A stretch of 17,450 nt of DNA from Syntrophaceae bacterium UBA5761 (GTDB taxonomy: Bacteria > Desulfobacterota > Syntrophia > Syntrophales > UBA4778). Under the pieces are notes generated by a model, which worked only from the letters and a program-made list of their open reading frames with translations, was not told where the DNA came from and ran no database searches. A program made the position numbers and the translations under genes. The stretch covers positions 1 through 17,450 of the forward strand of contig DIEZ01000044.1 in assembly GCA_002418885.1 (NCBI GenBank). The letters are read 5' to 3'. Shown piece by piece: positions 7,311 through 14,095 of this stretch. How positions within the stretch are numbered: position 1 is the stretch's first letter; each line of letters opens with the position of its first letter.

Positions 7311-8264
7311 ATGAAAAGTCGAGAAAACACGGCCGGCGAAGCCCCCGACAGCCTGGTCGAAGAAGAAACAATCAAGCAACTCGCCGAAAAGGCCCTCTTC
7401 CCCGTGATGAGTCGGCGGGGGAAGGTGTATCTGCATCCTGCCGGGAGGGGTCGCCCTACGGCCGAAGAGTCGCGAAAGATCATCGAAGACCTGAAGATCG
7501 AAGACGCCGACAGGTGCCGGGAATTAAGGAAGAGAATCGGGGAATTGAGGGCCGCTTCCCGGGAGTCAAGGCCGATACGCACGTGGGTCAGGAGTGAAAG
7601 GCCGAGAGAAAGGTTGCAGCGGAACGGGCCTGAGACACTGACGGATTCCGCTCTTCTTGCCATCATCGTGAGGACGGGTATGGAGGGCGTCGATGCGGAA
7701 GAACTGGGCAGACGATTGATAAACCGCTTCGGTTCATTCAGGGCACTCGACGATGCCCCTATCTCCGAGATATGCAGCATAAGCGGCATAGGCCCTGCCA
7801 AAGCCGTGCAGGTGAAGGCGGCCATCGAAATCGGAAAACGCCTCTTGCGGGAAAGGGCGGGGAAGAAACGGAGGGTCAGGAACCCGTCCGACATCGTGGA
7901 TTACGTGGCCGAGTACTACGGCCCATACCTGAGGGACTCGCGCAAAGAGATATTCAGTGTCATTTTTACGGACATCAAGAACAAACCCCTTCACCACGTA
8001 GAGGTCAGCAGGGGGAGCGTCAGCGCCAGCATCGTCGACCCTGGCGAGATCATACGCGAGGCCTCGCTTCATTCCGCCTCAGCCGTGATCCTAATACACA
8101 ATCATCCTTCCGGCGAGACTGAGCCGTCGAGCGAAGACATCCGCTTGACACGACGCATAATCGAGGCCTGCAGCCTCCTGAACATCAAGGTACTGGACCA
8201 CATAATCATCGGAAAGAACCTGGAAGATTATTACAGCTTTTCCGCTGCAGGGTTGATCGGATAA
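7311..8264 (+). CDS. radC: RadC family JAMM-domain protein with N-terminal extension
   Basis: RadC/MPN+ (JAMM) protein, once tied to DNA repair but without an agreed biochemical function. The canonical RadC part begins near residue 88 (IRTWVRSERPRERL). A helix-hairpin-helix region follows (about 110-178; SISGIGPAKA at 156-165), then the JAMM domain with Glu213 and metal ligands in IHNHPSGETEPSSED (His263, His265, Asp276). The 317 residues exceed the usual 220-230 by about 87. The extension is charged and helical, has no recognised domain, and is open in frame without stops. A TTG at codon 79 could start a short form but has only a weak GGGG site. The ATG at 7311 has a poor ribosome site too and lies five bases after the HAD stop. 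It is the last gene before the terminator. Confidence 0.9.
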   Translation: MKSRENTAGEAPDSLVEEETIKQLAEKALFPVMSRRGKVYLHPAGRGRPTAEESRKIIEDLKIEDADRCRELRKRIGELRAASRESRPIRTWVRSERPRERLQRNGPETLTDSALLAIIVRTGMEGVDAEELGRRLINRFGSFRALDDAPISEICSISGIGPAKAVQVKAAIEIGKRLLRERAGKKRRVRNPSDIVDYVAEYYGPYLRDSRKEIFSVIFTDIKNKPLHHVEVSRGSVSASIVDPGEIIREASLHSASAVILIHNHPSGETEPSSEDIRLTRRIIEACSLLNIKVLDHIIIGKNLEDYYSFSAAGLIG

Positions 8265-8279
8265 GAGCACAGTCCACCG

Positions 8280-8319
8280 ACAAAAAAGCCCCTCCACCGA
8301 ATATGAGGGGCTTTTTTGT
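8280..8319. terminator. Bidirectional intrinsic terminator between radC and adk
   Basis: A perfect 15-bp inverted repeat: ACAAAAAAGCCCCTC (8280-8294) and GAGGGGCTTTTTTGT (8305-8319) around a 10-base loop. The GC core with A and T runs on either side gives a T-tract in both directions. It can therefore end the plus-strand operon after radC (stop 8264) and the minus-strand adk transcript (stop at 8334). Confidence 0.93.
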
Positions 8320-8333
8320 AAGAAGCAGCAATC

Positions 8334-9011
8334 CTACTGCAACTTCTTCAGCAATTCTTCCGAGACCTCTTGCACGCCGGGAAGACCGTTCACGCTTATT
8401 ACATGGACCCCCTTTTCTTTGAAGAAATTGACGGCGGCAAGGGTTCCCGTCTGTGTGTCGTAGTAAATGCCGTGCCGCTTATCGATGGCGGCTTCGTCCT
8501 GGTCGTCCGCCCTGGTCGTCAGCTTGTCGCAGCCGCAGACACGGCAGACCATTTTCCCGTCCTTAACCGCGGGCTTGATGGCGTCGATGTAGATGTTGTT
8601 TGGGTGGTTGTTGTCGACGGCGCATAGCCTCCTGCCCATGATGCGTTTCTTGGCCGTATCTCTGTCCAATACTATCTCGACCACGTAGTCGAGCTTCATG
8701 TTATCCTTTTGGAGGGCTTCGTAGAGGGCCTTCGCCTGGGCGAGGTTCCTCGGAAAACCGTCGAGAAGCCAGCCGTTCTTTGCGTCGTCCTCCTTGAGGC
8801 GGTTGAGAATCATGGGGATCGTGATCTCGTCGGGCACGAGTTCACCACGATCTATGTATGACTTTGCCTTGTTGCCAAGCTCCGTTGCCCGGGCGATATT
8901 CTCCCTGAAAATAACGCCCGTCTCTATATGGGGTACGCCGAATTTCTTCTGGATGACCGCACCCTGGGTTCCTTTTCCGCTTCCGTTGGGTCCAAAGATC
9001 AAAATATTCAT
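8334..9011 (-). CDS. adk: Adenylate kinase, metal-binding LID type
   Basis: Interconverts ATP plus AMP and two ADP in the cytoplasm. The 225 residues include the P-loop GPNGSGKGTQ (8-17), the AMP-binding ETGVIFRENI region (30-39), LDGFPRNLAQ (83-92), and the LID start GRRLCAV (126-132). The LID keeps Cys130, His136, Cys156 and Cys159, the same kind of Cys-His-Cys-Cys set that binds zinc, cobalt or iron in Desulfovibrio gigas adenylate kinase, with about four extra residues between the pairs. RADDQDEAAI and KRHGIYYDTQTGTL complete the family pattern. Start: the ATG at 9011 has GGAG nine bases upstream; the ATG at 9029 would place that site inside the gene. It has its own promoter at 9059-9087 and lies downstream of the MBL-fold gene. 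Confidence 0.97.
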   Translation of the reverse strand: MNILIFGPNGSGKGTQGAVIQKKFGVPHIETGVIFRENIARATELGNKAKSYIDRGELVPDEITIPMILNRLKEDDAKNGWLLDGFPRNLAQAKALYEALQKDNMKLDYVVEIVLDRDTAKKRIMGRRLCAVDNNHPNNIYIDAIKPAVKDGKMVCRVCGCDKLTTRADDQDEAAIDKRHGIYYDTQTGTLAAVNFFKEKGVHVISVNGLPGVQEVSEELLKKLQ

Positions 9012-9058
9012 CGAGAAAACTCCTTTCAAAGATGCTGGGATGGTCGTGAAACGAAGCC

Positions 9059-9087
9059 TTTATAAGCAAAAGTCGGAGGATTCGCAA
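9059..9087 (-). promoter_or_regulatory. Sigma70-like promoter for adk
   Basis: Read on the minus strand: TTGCGA (9087-9082), a 17-base spacer, then TATAAA (9064-9059). It sits in the 96-base gap between the MBL-fold gene and adk, about 48 bases ahead of the adk ATG. adk can therefore be expressed independently of the two upstream genes. Confidence 0.6.
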
Positions 9088-9107
9088 GGGAAAAGCATCG
9101 CCTTCCG

Positions 9108-10001
9108 CTACCTGCCCTCGGCAACCGCCCGGACCTTGGCCTCCAGGTTGATCAGGTAGGGCCTCGCATCCTGGAGGATAGCCCCCGTATCTTCGTAGTC
9201 TTCTCTGAAAATCCTTTTCACTACGACCGAGCGGTCTCCGTCGTCCTCGTTCAAGTAATCCTCTATCCTTTTTCGGAACTCTTCCGTCCTCTTTATCGAT
9301 TTGGCCATGTACCCCTTGGCATCATCTCCGGTGAGTACAAAAAAATGGCTCATCAGGATCAAGTCGATCTCGAGGAGGGCGAGTTTATGGAGAGACGATA
9401 GGTAATCCCTGTAACTGGCCGTGAATTCCGGGTGGATAGTGAAGTTCTTGTCAAAAACCCCGACCGATTCGCCGGCGATGACCGCCTTGAATCGCGGGAT
9501 GTAGTAAGTCAATGAATCTTTCGTGTGCCCCGGCGTCGCGATAGCCTTAAAACCTAACCCTCCGCCCAGGTCAACCTCGACGCCGTCGTCGAGGGGGATG
9601 TCGACGTTAAGGCCGTCGAAGGATACATCTTCTCCGTCGATCGTTTCCTTGTATCTCTCCTCATAATCCTTGCCCAAACTACGAATCAGTTCGACGGCGC
9701 TCTGCCTATGGAAGATGTCCACGGCGAGGCGGCTTGCCCCTACTTTGAGGCCCGGTATATGACGCTTGAGATATGGCACGGCGCCGCAATGGTCGTAGTG
9801 GGAATGGGTCAGAAAATTGAAGATAAGTCGACCTGCATCATTCAGAATGCCTCTTATTTCTGCGAGGTAGCGAGGCCCCAGGAAAGTCATGCCGGCATCG
9901 AACAGGGCAGGAGTCTTCCCGACCGTCAGATAGGCCGGAATCTCGGCGACCCCGACAGCGTACAGACCTTCGGCCAGCTTTCCTTTGCTTTTCAGTATCA
10001 T
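9108..10001 (-). CDS. MBL-fold metallo-hydrolase
   Basis: A 297-residue metallo-beta-lactamase-fold hydrolase of unknown substrate. The metal site is present: THSHYDHCG (65-73; His66, His68, Asp70, His71), His159 in TPGHTKDS, and His219 in MSHFF. The position that normally holds the bridging Asp is Glu178 in IAGESVG, a variation seen in some glyoxalase-II-like and quorum-lactonase-like branches. The N-terminal half fits the usual sheet (AYLTVGKTPALFDAGM). Residues about 235-297 are helical and charged, an extra C-terminal region. No signal peptide is visible. The ATG at 10001 has only a weak ribosome site (AAAGAA). It is 62 bases after the FmdB-type gene, with a GC-rich hairpin in between. 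Confidence 0.88.
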   Translation of the reverse strand: MILKSKGKLAEGLYAVGVAEIPAYLTVGKTPALFDAGMTFLGPRYLAEIRGILNDAGRLIFNFLTHSHYDHCGAVPYLKRHIPGLKVGASRLAVDIFHRQSAVELIRSLGKDYEERYKETIDGEDVSFDGLNVDIPLDDGVEVDLGGGLGFKAIATPGHTKDSLTYYIPRFKAVIAGESVGVFDKNFTIHPEFTASYRDYLSSLHKLALLEIDLILMSHFFVLTGDDAKGYMAKSIKRTEEFRKRIEDYLNEDDGDRSVVVKRIFREDYEDTGAILQDARPYLINLEAKVRAVAEGR

Positions 10002-10033
10002 ACATCATACGTTCTTTTTGTGGATGGTTGTCA

Positions 10034-10050
10034 GGCGGCCTCCGGCCGCC
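10034..10050 (-). other. GC-rich hairpin between the FmdB-type and MBL-fold genes
   Basis: A perfect 7-bp inverted repeat, GGCGGCC (10034-10040) and GGCCGCC (10044-10050), around a three-base loop. No T-run follows on either strand, so it is not a standard intrinsic terminator. It lies just after the FmdB-type stop and before the MBL-fold start. It may stabilise the upstream message, cause pausing, or weaken read-through. Confidence 0.5.
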
Positions 10051-10063
10051 GATACTACTGCCG

Positions 10064-10267
10064 TCACGTGAAATCGGAACACGTTGCGGCACAGGGGGGC
10101 GCCGACGGCATATCCTTGTCGACTTTGCTTCCGAAAACGGACATAACCCTTTCCGCCTTTTCCGACCGGCAGCCGGGGCATAAAACCTTCAATTTTTCTT
10201 GCCGCGTACGGAATAAGACTTCGAAGACTCTTCCGCAGTTCTTGCACTTGAACTCATAGATGGGCAT
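10064..10267 (-). CDS. FmdB-type zinc-ribbon protein
   Basis: A 67-residue zinc-ribbon protein of the FmdB/CxxC family of putative regulators; the role is mostly unproven. It opens with the family signature MPIYEFKCKNCG and has two Cys pairs, Cys8/Cys11 and Cys30/Cys33 (CPGCR), followed by RVMSVFGSK. A further Cys59/Cys63 pair lies at the C-terminus (CAATC). Start: the ORF is open to 10330, but the ATG at 10267 begins the conserved sequence and has GAGGTG nine bases upstream. The promoter at 10302-10330 overlaps the longer reading and rules it out. It is the first gene of the minus-strand group ending with adk. Confidence 0.9.
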   Translation of the reverse strand: MPIYEFKCKNCGRVFEVLFRTRQEKLKVLCPGCRSEKAERVMSVFGSKVDKDMPSAPPCAATCSDFT

Positions 10268-10301
10268 CCTTTTATTCACCTCATATGTCACCTTTTCGGA
10301 G

Positions 10302-10330
10302 TTTTTAGAGGATAGCTTGCCGGATGTCAA
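10302..10330 (-). promoter_or_regulatory. Sigma70-like promoter for the FmdB-type / MBL-fold genes
   Basis: Minus strand: consensus TTGACA (10330-10325), a 17-base spacer, then TAAAAA (10307-10302). Transcription would start about 30 bases before the ATG at 10267. The -35 box is perfect and the -10 box moderate. Confidence 0.6.
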
Positions 10331-10352
10331 GGGTTAATGGGCCGGGGTTTTA

Positions 10353-10381
10353 TTGACTGTAACGAGCGGTTATGCTATTGC
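10353..10381 (+). promoter_or_regulatory. Possible promoter for the aminotransferase gene
   Basis: TTGACT (10353-10358), 17 bases, then a weak TATTGC (10376-10381), 32 bases before the ATG at 10414. It is back to back with the divergent FmdB-type promoter. The -10 box is poor, so this is tentative. Confidence 0.35.
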
Positions 10382-10413
10382 GACCCGCATACCATGGCAA
10401 AGGAGAACCGGCG

Positions 10414-11598
10414 ATGACTGTTTCGAAAAAAATAGAGGAGTTCATAAGTCAGTCTTCGTGGATCCGCAAGATGTTCGAAGACGGCCTCAGGATGAAGGCC
10501 CAGTATGGAGAGGACCGGGTTTTCGACTTCACCCTCGGGAACCCCAATCTCGAGCCGCCCCCGGAGTTCCACCGCCTTTTGCGCGAAATCGCGTCGATGA
10601 CGACCCCCGGGAAACATGCCTACATGCCGAATGCGGGGTATCCGGAAACGAGGAGGGCCGTCGCCGAATACGTGTCGAAAGAGCAGGGCGTCGAGCTCTC
10701 AGCCGACAAAGTAATCATGACCTGTGGGGCCGGCGGGGCGATCAACGTCATACTCAAGACGCTCCTCGACCCCGGCGACGAGGTAGTAGTCCCCGCTCCA
10801 TTCTTCGTAGAATATCGCTTCTACGCGGACAATCACGGCGGAGTGCTCCGTCCGGTGAGGACGAAAGAAGATTTCTCCCTGGACCTGCAGGAGATGGACA
10901 AAGCCGTTACCGGCAGGACGAAGGTTGTTATGATCAATTCTCCGAACAACCCCACAGGAAAGGTCTATGACGAGGCGATGACCCGTGAACTGGCGGCCCT
11001 CCTTAAAGAAAAACAAAGGGTCTACGGGAAGCCGGTGTACCTGGTGTCAGACGAACCCTATGCTCAGATCGTCTATGACGGTGTCGTCGTTCCGAGCATA
11101 CTCAAGGAATACGAGAACAGCATCATCGCCTCATGCTACTCGAAGAGCGTCTCTATCCCGGGGGAGAGGATCGGATACATCGCGGCCCATCCCGGTCTGG
11201 CGGACCTCAGGCGCATCATGGAGGGGTTCATTCTGAGCAACAGGATACTGGGGTTCGTCAATGCCCCAGCCCTGATGCAGCGCATAGTGGCAAGGCTCCA
11301 GGGCGCAGTCGTCGATGTGGGAGAGTACAAGAGGAAAAGAGACCTCCTGTGCCGGGGACTAAAGGCGATGGGGTACGAGTTCGAGGAACCAAAAGGCGCC
11401 TTCTACCTATTCCCGAAGAGCCCGACAGAGGACGACGTCGAATTCGTCCTCAGGTTGCAGGAAAAGAACATCCTCACGGTACCCGGGAGCGGCTTTGGCG
11501 GCCCCGGTCACTTCCGGATTTCCTATTGCGTCGACGACTCGACAATCACCAAGGCGATGCCCGGGTTCGAGCAGGCTCTAAAGGAGGCGCGAGCGTAG
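10414..11598 (+). CDS. Pyridoxal-phosphate aminotransferase, class I/II (aspartate aminotransferase fold)
   Basis: A 394-residue PLP-dependent aminotransferase of fold type I. Visible residues are SPNNPTG (176-182) with Asn179, Asp213 and Tyr216 in VSDEPYAQ, the Schiff-base Lys244 in YSKSVSIPGERIGY with Arg252 for the phosphate, and Arg368 in HFRISYC for the substrate carboxylate. It most resembles the broad aspartate/aromatic aminotransferase group (AATase I-gamma style); the amino-acid partner cannot be fixed from sequence. The N-terminus FTLGNPNLEPPPEF is family-typical. The ATG at 10414 follows AAAGGAG by eight bases. It is a single-gene unit, divergent from the FmdB-type gene and convergent with the protease gene 43 bases downstream, where I see no clear terminator. 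Confidence 0.93.
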   Translation: MTVSKKIEEFISQSSWIRKMFEDGLRMKAQYGEDRVFDFTLGNPNLEPPPEFHRLLREIASMTTPGKHAYMPNAGYPETRRAVAEYVSKEQGVELSADKVIMTCGAGGAINVILKTLLDPGDEVVVPAPFFVEYRFYADNHGGVLRPVRTKEDFSLDLQEMDKAVTGRTKVVMINSPNNPTGKVYDEAMTRELAALLKEKQRVYGKPVYLVSDEPYAQIVYDGVVVPSILKEYENSIIASCYSKSVSIPGERIGYIAAHPGLADLRRIMEGFILSNRILGFVNAPALMQRIVARLQGAVVDVGEYKRKRDLLCRGLKAMGYEFEEPKGAFYLFPKSPTEDDVEFVLRLQEKNILTVPGSGFGGPGHFRISYCVDDSTITKAMPGFEQALKEARA

Positions 11599-11641
11599 AG
11601 GCCATTCGATGTCGAGGGTAGGCGGCTTTCGGTCTTCCGAT

Positions 11642-12841
11642 TCACCCGACCCAACCGTCGTCGTCTATGATCGTGCGCACCGCCGTCAGCTTGAGTACCC
11701 CCTCGCCGAAGCTCCCGCCCACCGGGTTAAAAACATCCAAGGAAAAGATTTCGTTGAGCTCCGGGGTCGTGTCGCCGACGATTTCTACCGGAATCGCGGC
11801 TTCGTTTTCACCGGGATAGAGATTCAATCGGCCGTTAGCGGCGATGTAATCGCTCCCGGCCGTCGCCGTACCGTCACGCGTGGCGTAATCGACGCTGAGA
11901 ATCTCGTCGGGATTGCTGCGGACGCCGATAAACTGCAAGAGGAAGTAGGCGTAAGTGGTGCCGCTGTCACCTTCGACTACTTCCTTTTTGACGTCTGCGG
12001 GCTTGGTGGGTGCGTCTTGGTATTCTGCCCGCAGGCTCTGATCGACCCATTTCTGGTAGGCACTCACCCGCTGCCAGGAGGCGATCTCGCCGAAGCTGCT
12101 GTTCAGTCTATTATCGACATCGGGATGGGAAGATCCTTCAATCAAGCTGGCGGTGTAGGTGGCGATGCCCGCTATCTGCCCCCTGAGGAAAGCCGGGCTG
12201 CCGCTGTCACCAGGAGCGACCAAGCCCTCGTCCGGGCCCAGGCCGAGGTCACTGCGGTGGATCAACTGACCCAGTGCGTCGTTGGCACCTTTCCCGTTGT
12301 CGAAATCGGCGACAAGTTGTGTGCCGGGGGTCGGCGTCCATGCCATGGACGACCCCAGATAGCTCTTGAGGGCCGAGGCATCCGCGTCGAAACGGTTGTC
12401 GGCCTTGAGCCGTATATAGTCGTCGTTGTCTTCGGCGGCGCCCGTATTCCCGGTGCCGGTCCTGCCGTACCCGACCGCCGTGAATTCCTGACCGACCTCG
12501 TCGCTTTCGCGGTAGATCTCGTAGCGGTCGGCGTCGGTCGGCGCCGACCCGTCGAGCCAGACTATCGCAAGGTCGTTATTGCCGCCCGAGTCATACCCCG
12601 GGTGCAAGAAGACTTTTTCGGCGCCGAGCGTCTGGATGCCGGATTGCGTCTCGAACGTCACACCGGTGGTGCCGCTGCGTTCGTCGAAGAGGTGCGCTGC
12701 GGTCAGGATCGCATGGCCGTCAGATAAAAGCACGCCTGTGCCGTAATAGCCGCCATAGCTGACACAGACGACGCCGTCGTAACCTTTCCCCGGGCGTGTG
12801 ACGTACCGAGGGTCGTCGTGGTAAGAAACTGTCGTCACCAT
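11642..12841 (-). CDS. Trypsin-fold (S1) serine protease with C-terminal Calx-beta domain
   Basis: A 399-residue chymotrypsin-fold protease. The triad is complete: His50 in LTAAHLF, Asp90 in NNDLAIVWL, and Ser213 in PGDSGSPAF. The residue six before the Ser, which sets S1 specificity in trypsin, is Leu207, so trypsin-like Lys/Arg preference is unlikely (inference). A linker (about 268-285) leads to one Calx-beta domain (about 287-395), with VDYATRDGTATAGSDY (317-332) and the typical end TIIDDD; such domains bind calcium and occur in secreted or surface proteins. No signal peptide is visible, and the frame holds no other start between the ATG and the upstream in-frame stop. The ribosome site is weak. 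It lies 22 bases after the acylphosphatase gene, so it is probably co-transcribed. Confidence 0.93.
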   Translation of the reverse strand: MVTTVSYHDDPRYVTRPGKGYDGVVCVSYGGYYGTGVLLSDGHAILTAAHLFDERSGTTGVTFETQSGIQTLGAEKVFLHPGYDSGGNNDLAIVWLDGSAPTDADRYEIYRESDEVGQEFTAVGYGRTGTGNTGAAEDNDDYIRLKADNRFDADASALKSYLGSSMAWTPTPGTQLVADFDNGKGANDALGQLIHRSDLGLGPDEGLVAPGDSGSPAFLRGQIAGIATYTASLIEGSSHPDVDNRLNSSFGEIASWQRVSAYQKWVDQSLRAEYQDAPTKPADVKKEVVEGDSGTTYAYFLLQFIGVRSNPDEILSVDYATRDGTATAGSDYIAANGRLNLYPGENEAAIPVEIVGDTTPELNEIFSLDVFNPVGGSFGEGVLKLTAVRTIIDDDGWVG

Positions 12842-12863
12842 CTCGAACCATGCCTCACAATGG

Positions 12864-13136
12864 TCAATATCTTATACTGAAACGGTCAAATTCTCCGGTG
12901 TACGGCTCATCCTTTATGACCACGGAGTCCACCTTCGCGAACCTCGGCCCGCGGCGGCACCATTCTATCATCTTGGCGATATTTTCCTCAGGCCCCTCGA
13001 AGACCGCTTCCACGCCGCCTTTCGGCAAGTTCCGGACCCAGCCTGCCAGCTTCAGGGCCTCAGCGGTCTCCTGGGTGTAGGCCCGGAAGCATACACCCTG
13101 GACCTTGCCGGAGATGATTACATGGACACGTCTCAT
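12864..13136 (-). CDS. acyP: Acylphosphatase
   Basis: A small 90-residue enzyme that hydrolyses acyl phosphates such as carbamoyl or 1,3-bisphosphoglycerate phosphates. It has both signature parts: SGKVQGVCFRAYTQ (9-22) with catalytic Arg18, and GWVRNLPKGGVEAVFEG (32-48) with catalytic Asn36. Length and fold order match the family; FSIRY at the end is typical. The ATG at 13136 has no clear ribosome site and lies 28 bases after the upstream small gene, so expression may depend on read-through from the promoter at 13458-13486. Confidence 0.96.
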   Translation of the reverse strand: MRRVHVIISGKVQGVCFRAYTQETAEALKLAGWVRNLPKGGVEAVFEGPEENIAKMIEWCRRGPRFAKVDSVVIKDEPYTGEFDRFSIRY

Positions 13137-13164
13137 CGGGAATCGTTGAAGAAGTCCGTGCGTC

Positions 13165-13434
13165 TCAAGATTTGACGAGTTTGAGGTCAGGCTTTGTAGC
13201 AGGGTGTTTGACCCTTTCGCCGTCCTGCTGAGCCTTCAAGAGTTTATCGTTGAAGATCTGGTTCTTGGCCCTCACTGCGTTGATGATAAAGAAGACGATG
13301 ACGGACTTCTCCCATTCTCTGGAAAAATCAAAATCTTCCATCCTTTTCTTGTAGGTCGACCACAGGGACGCGAGCGATGCCTCGTCGAGGGCGAGTATTC
13401 TTTCGGCGATTTTCTCGAGAGTCGTCTCTATCAT
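13165..13434 (-). CDS. Small conserved-looking protein of unknown function
   Basis: An 89-residue protein I do not recognise. It is predicted largely helical and charged. A central hydrophobic stretch, VIVFFIINAVRAK (45-57), is flanked by Trp41 and a Lys/Gln-rich tail (KLLKAQQDGERVKHP), and it has no cysteine. The stretch is short and followed by Arg and Lys, so it looks more like a buried helix than a membrane span. The coding call is strong: the ATG at 13434 has a perfect GGAGGAG site and a near-consensus promoter 24 bases further up. It leads the minus-strand group with acylphosphatase and the protease. Confidence 0.8.
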   Translation of the reverse strand: MIETTLEKIAERILALDEASLASLWSTYKKRMEDFDFSREWEKSVIVFFIINAVRAKNQIFNDKLLKAQQDGERVKHPATKPDLKLVKS

Positions 13435-13457
13435 GGCATCTCCTCCAAGCTGGCAAG

Positions 13458-13486
13458 ATATTAAGGTGGAAAAGACGAAAAGTCAA
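13458..13486 (-). promoter_or_regulatory. Strong sigma70-like promoter for the small-protein / acyP / protease group
   Basis: Minus strand: TTGACT (13486-13481), exactly 17 bases, then TAATAT (13463-13458). It is followed by GGAGGAG and the ATG at 13434. One of the best promoters in the window. Confidence 0.72.
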
Positions 13487-13529
13487 ATGAAAAGCAGGGT
13501 CTTATAATCTACAAGTCCGTAAAAAATAC

Positions 13530-13559
13530 TTGTTTTTTGCCTTGTCGAGTGGATATAAT
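13530..13559 (+). promoter_or_regulatory. Sigma70-like promoter for the phosphodiesterase / HIT / LapA / Mut7-C group
   Basis: TTGTTT (13530-13535), an 18-base spacer, and a perfect TATAAT (13554-13559), about 46 bases before the ATG at 13605. It is divergent from the promoter at 13458-13486; together they occupy the 170-base gap. Confidence 0.6.
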
Positions 13560-13604
13560 TCGCACACTCGTTGAATCTCTTTCCGCAGCAAGTTGAAAAG
13601 GAAG

Positions 13605-14087
13605 ATGAAGATCGGCGTCATCTCCGACACCCATCTAAAGAGTTGTGATGACAGGATCAGGCGGATCGTCGATACCTACTTCAAGGACGTCGAATTCGTC
13701 ATCCACGCGGGCGACCTCGTGAGCATCGAGGTCCTGGATGCCTTCGCGGGGAAGGAAGTAAAGGCGGTGTCGGGTAATATGGACAACGAGGAGACGCGAA
13801 GGAAATTGCCCGAGAGGCTGCTGATCGAAGTCGAGGGGTTCAAGATCGGGCTGACCCACGGCTGGGGACAACCCTTCGGACTGGAAGATAAACTGAGGAA
13901 GAAATTCGGCGAAATCGACTGCCTCGTCTTTGGACATACGCATCGGCCATGCAACAAGGTGAAGGACGGGGTGCTCTATTTCAACCCCGGGTCGGCGACT
14001 GACCGATTGTTCGCCAAACTCAACACGGTCGGCATCCTCGAGATAGGGGATGGCGTCAAGGGGGAAATCATCGAAGTCTCGCTGTGA
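13605..14087 (+). CDS. YfcE/MJ0936-type metallophosphoesterase
   Basis: A 160-residue calcineurin-like phosphodiesterase of the YfcE/MJ0936 family; members hydrolyse phosphodiesters with a two-metal centre, the natural substrate being unknown. The metal ligands are in order: Asp8 and His10 (SDTH), Asp37 (HAGDL), Asn58 (SGNMD), His85 (LTHGWG), and His111/His113 (FGHTHRP). NPGSATD (127-133) is also family-typical. Start: an in-frame TTG at 13593 has no ribosome site; the ATG at 13605 gives the usual MKIGVISDTH start, with AAAAGGAAG directly before it, closer than ideal. Its stop is nine bases before the HIT gene. Confidence 0.93.
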   Translation: MKIGVISDTHLKSCDDRIRRIVDTYFKDVEFVIHAGDLVSIEVLDAFAGKEVKAVSGNMDNEETRRKLPERLLIEVEGFKIGLTHGWGQPFGLEDKLRKKFGEIDCLVFGHTHRPCNKVKDGVLYFNPGSATDRLFAKLNTVGILEIGDGVKGEIIEVSL

Positions 14088-14095
14088 GGGGCAGG

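Noticed and set aside
11609..12727. 372-codon open frame on the plus strand across the protease gene
   Set aside because: It is antisense to a protease with complete triad and Calx-beta motifs. Its translation is rich in Val, Gly and Arg with no known motif, as expected of a GC-rich shadow.
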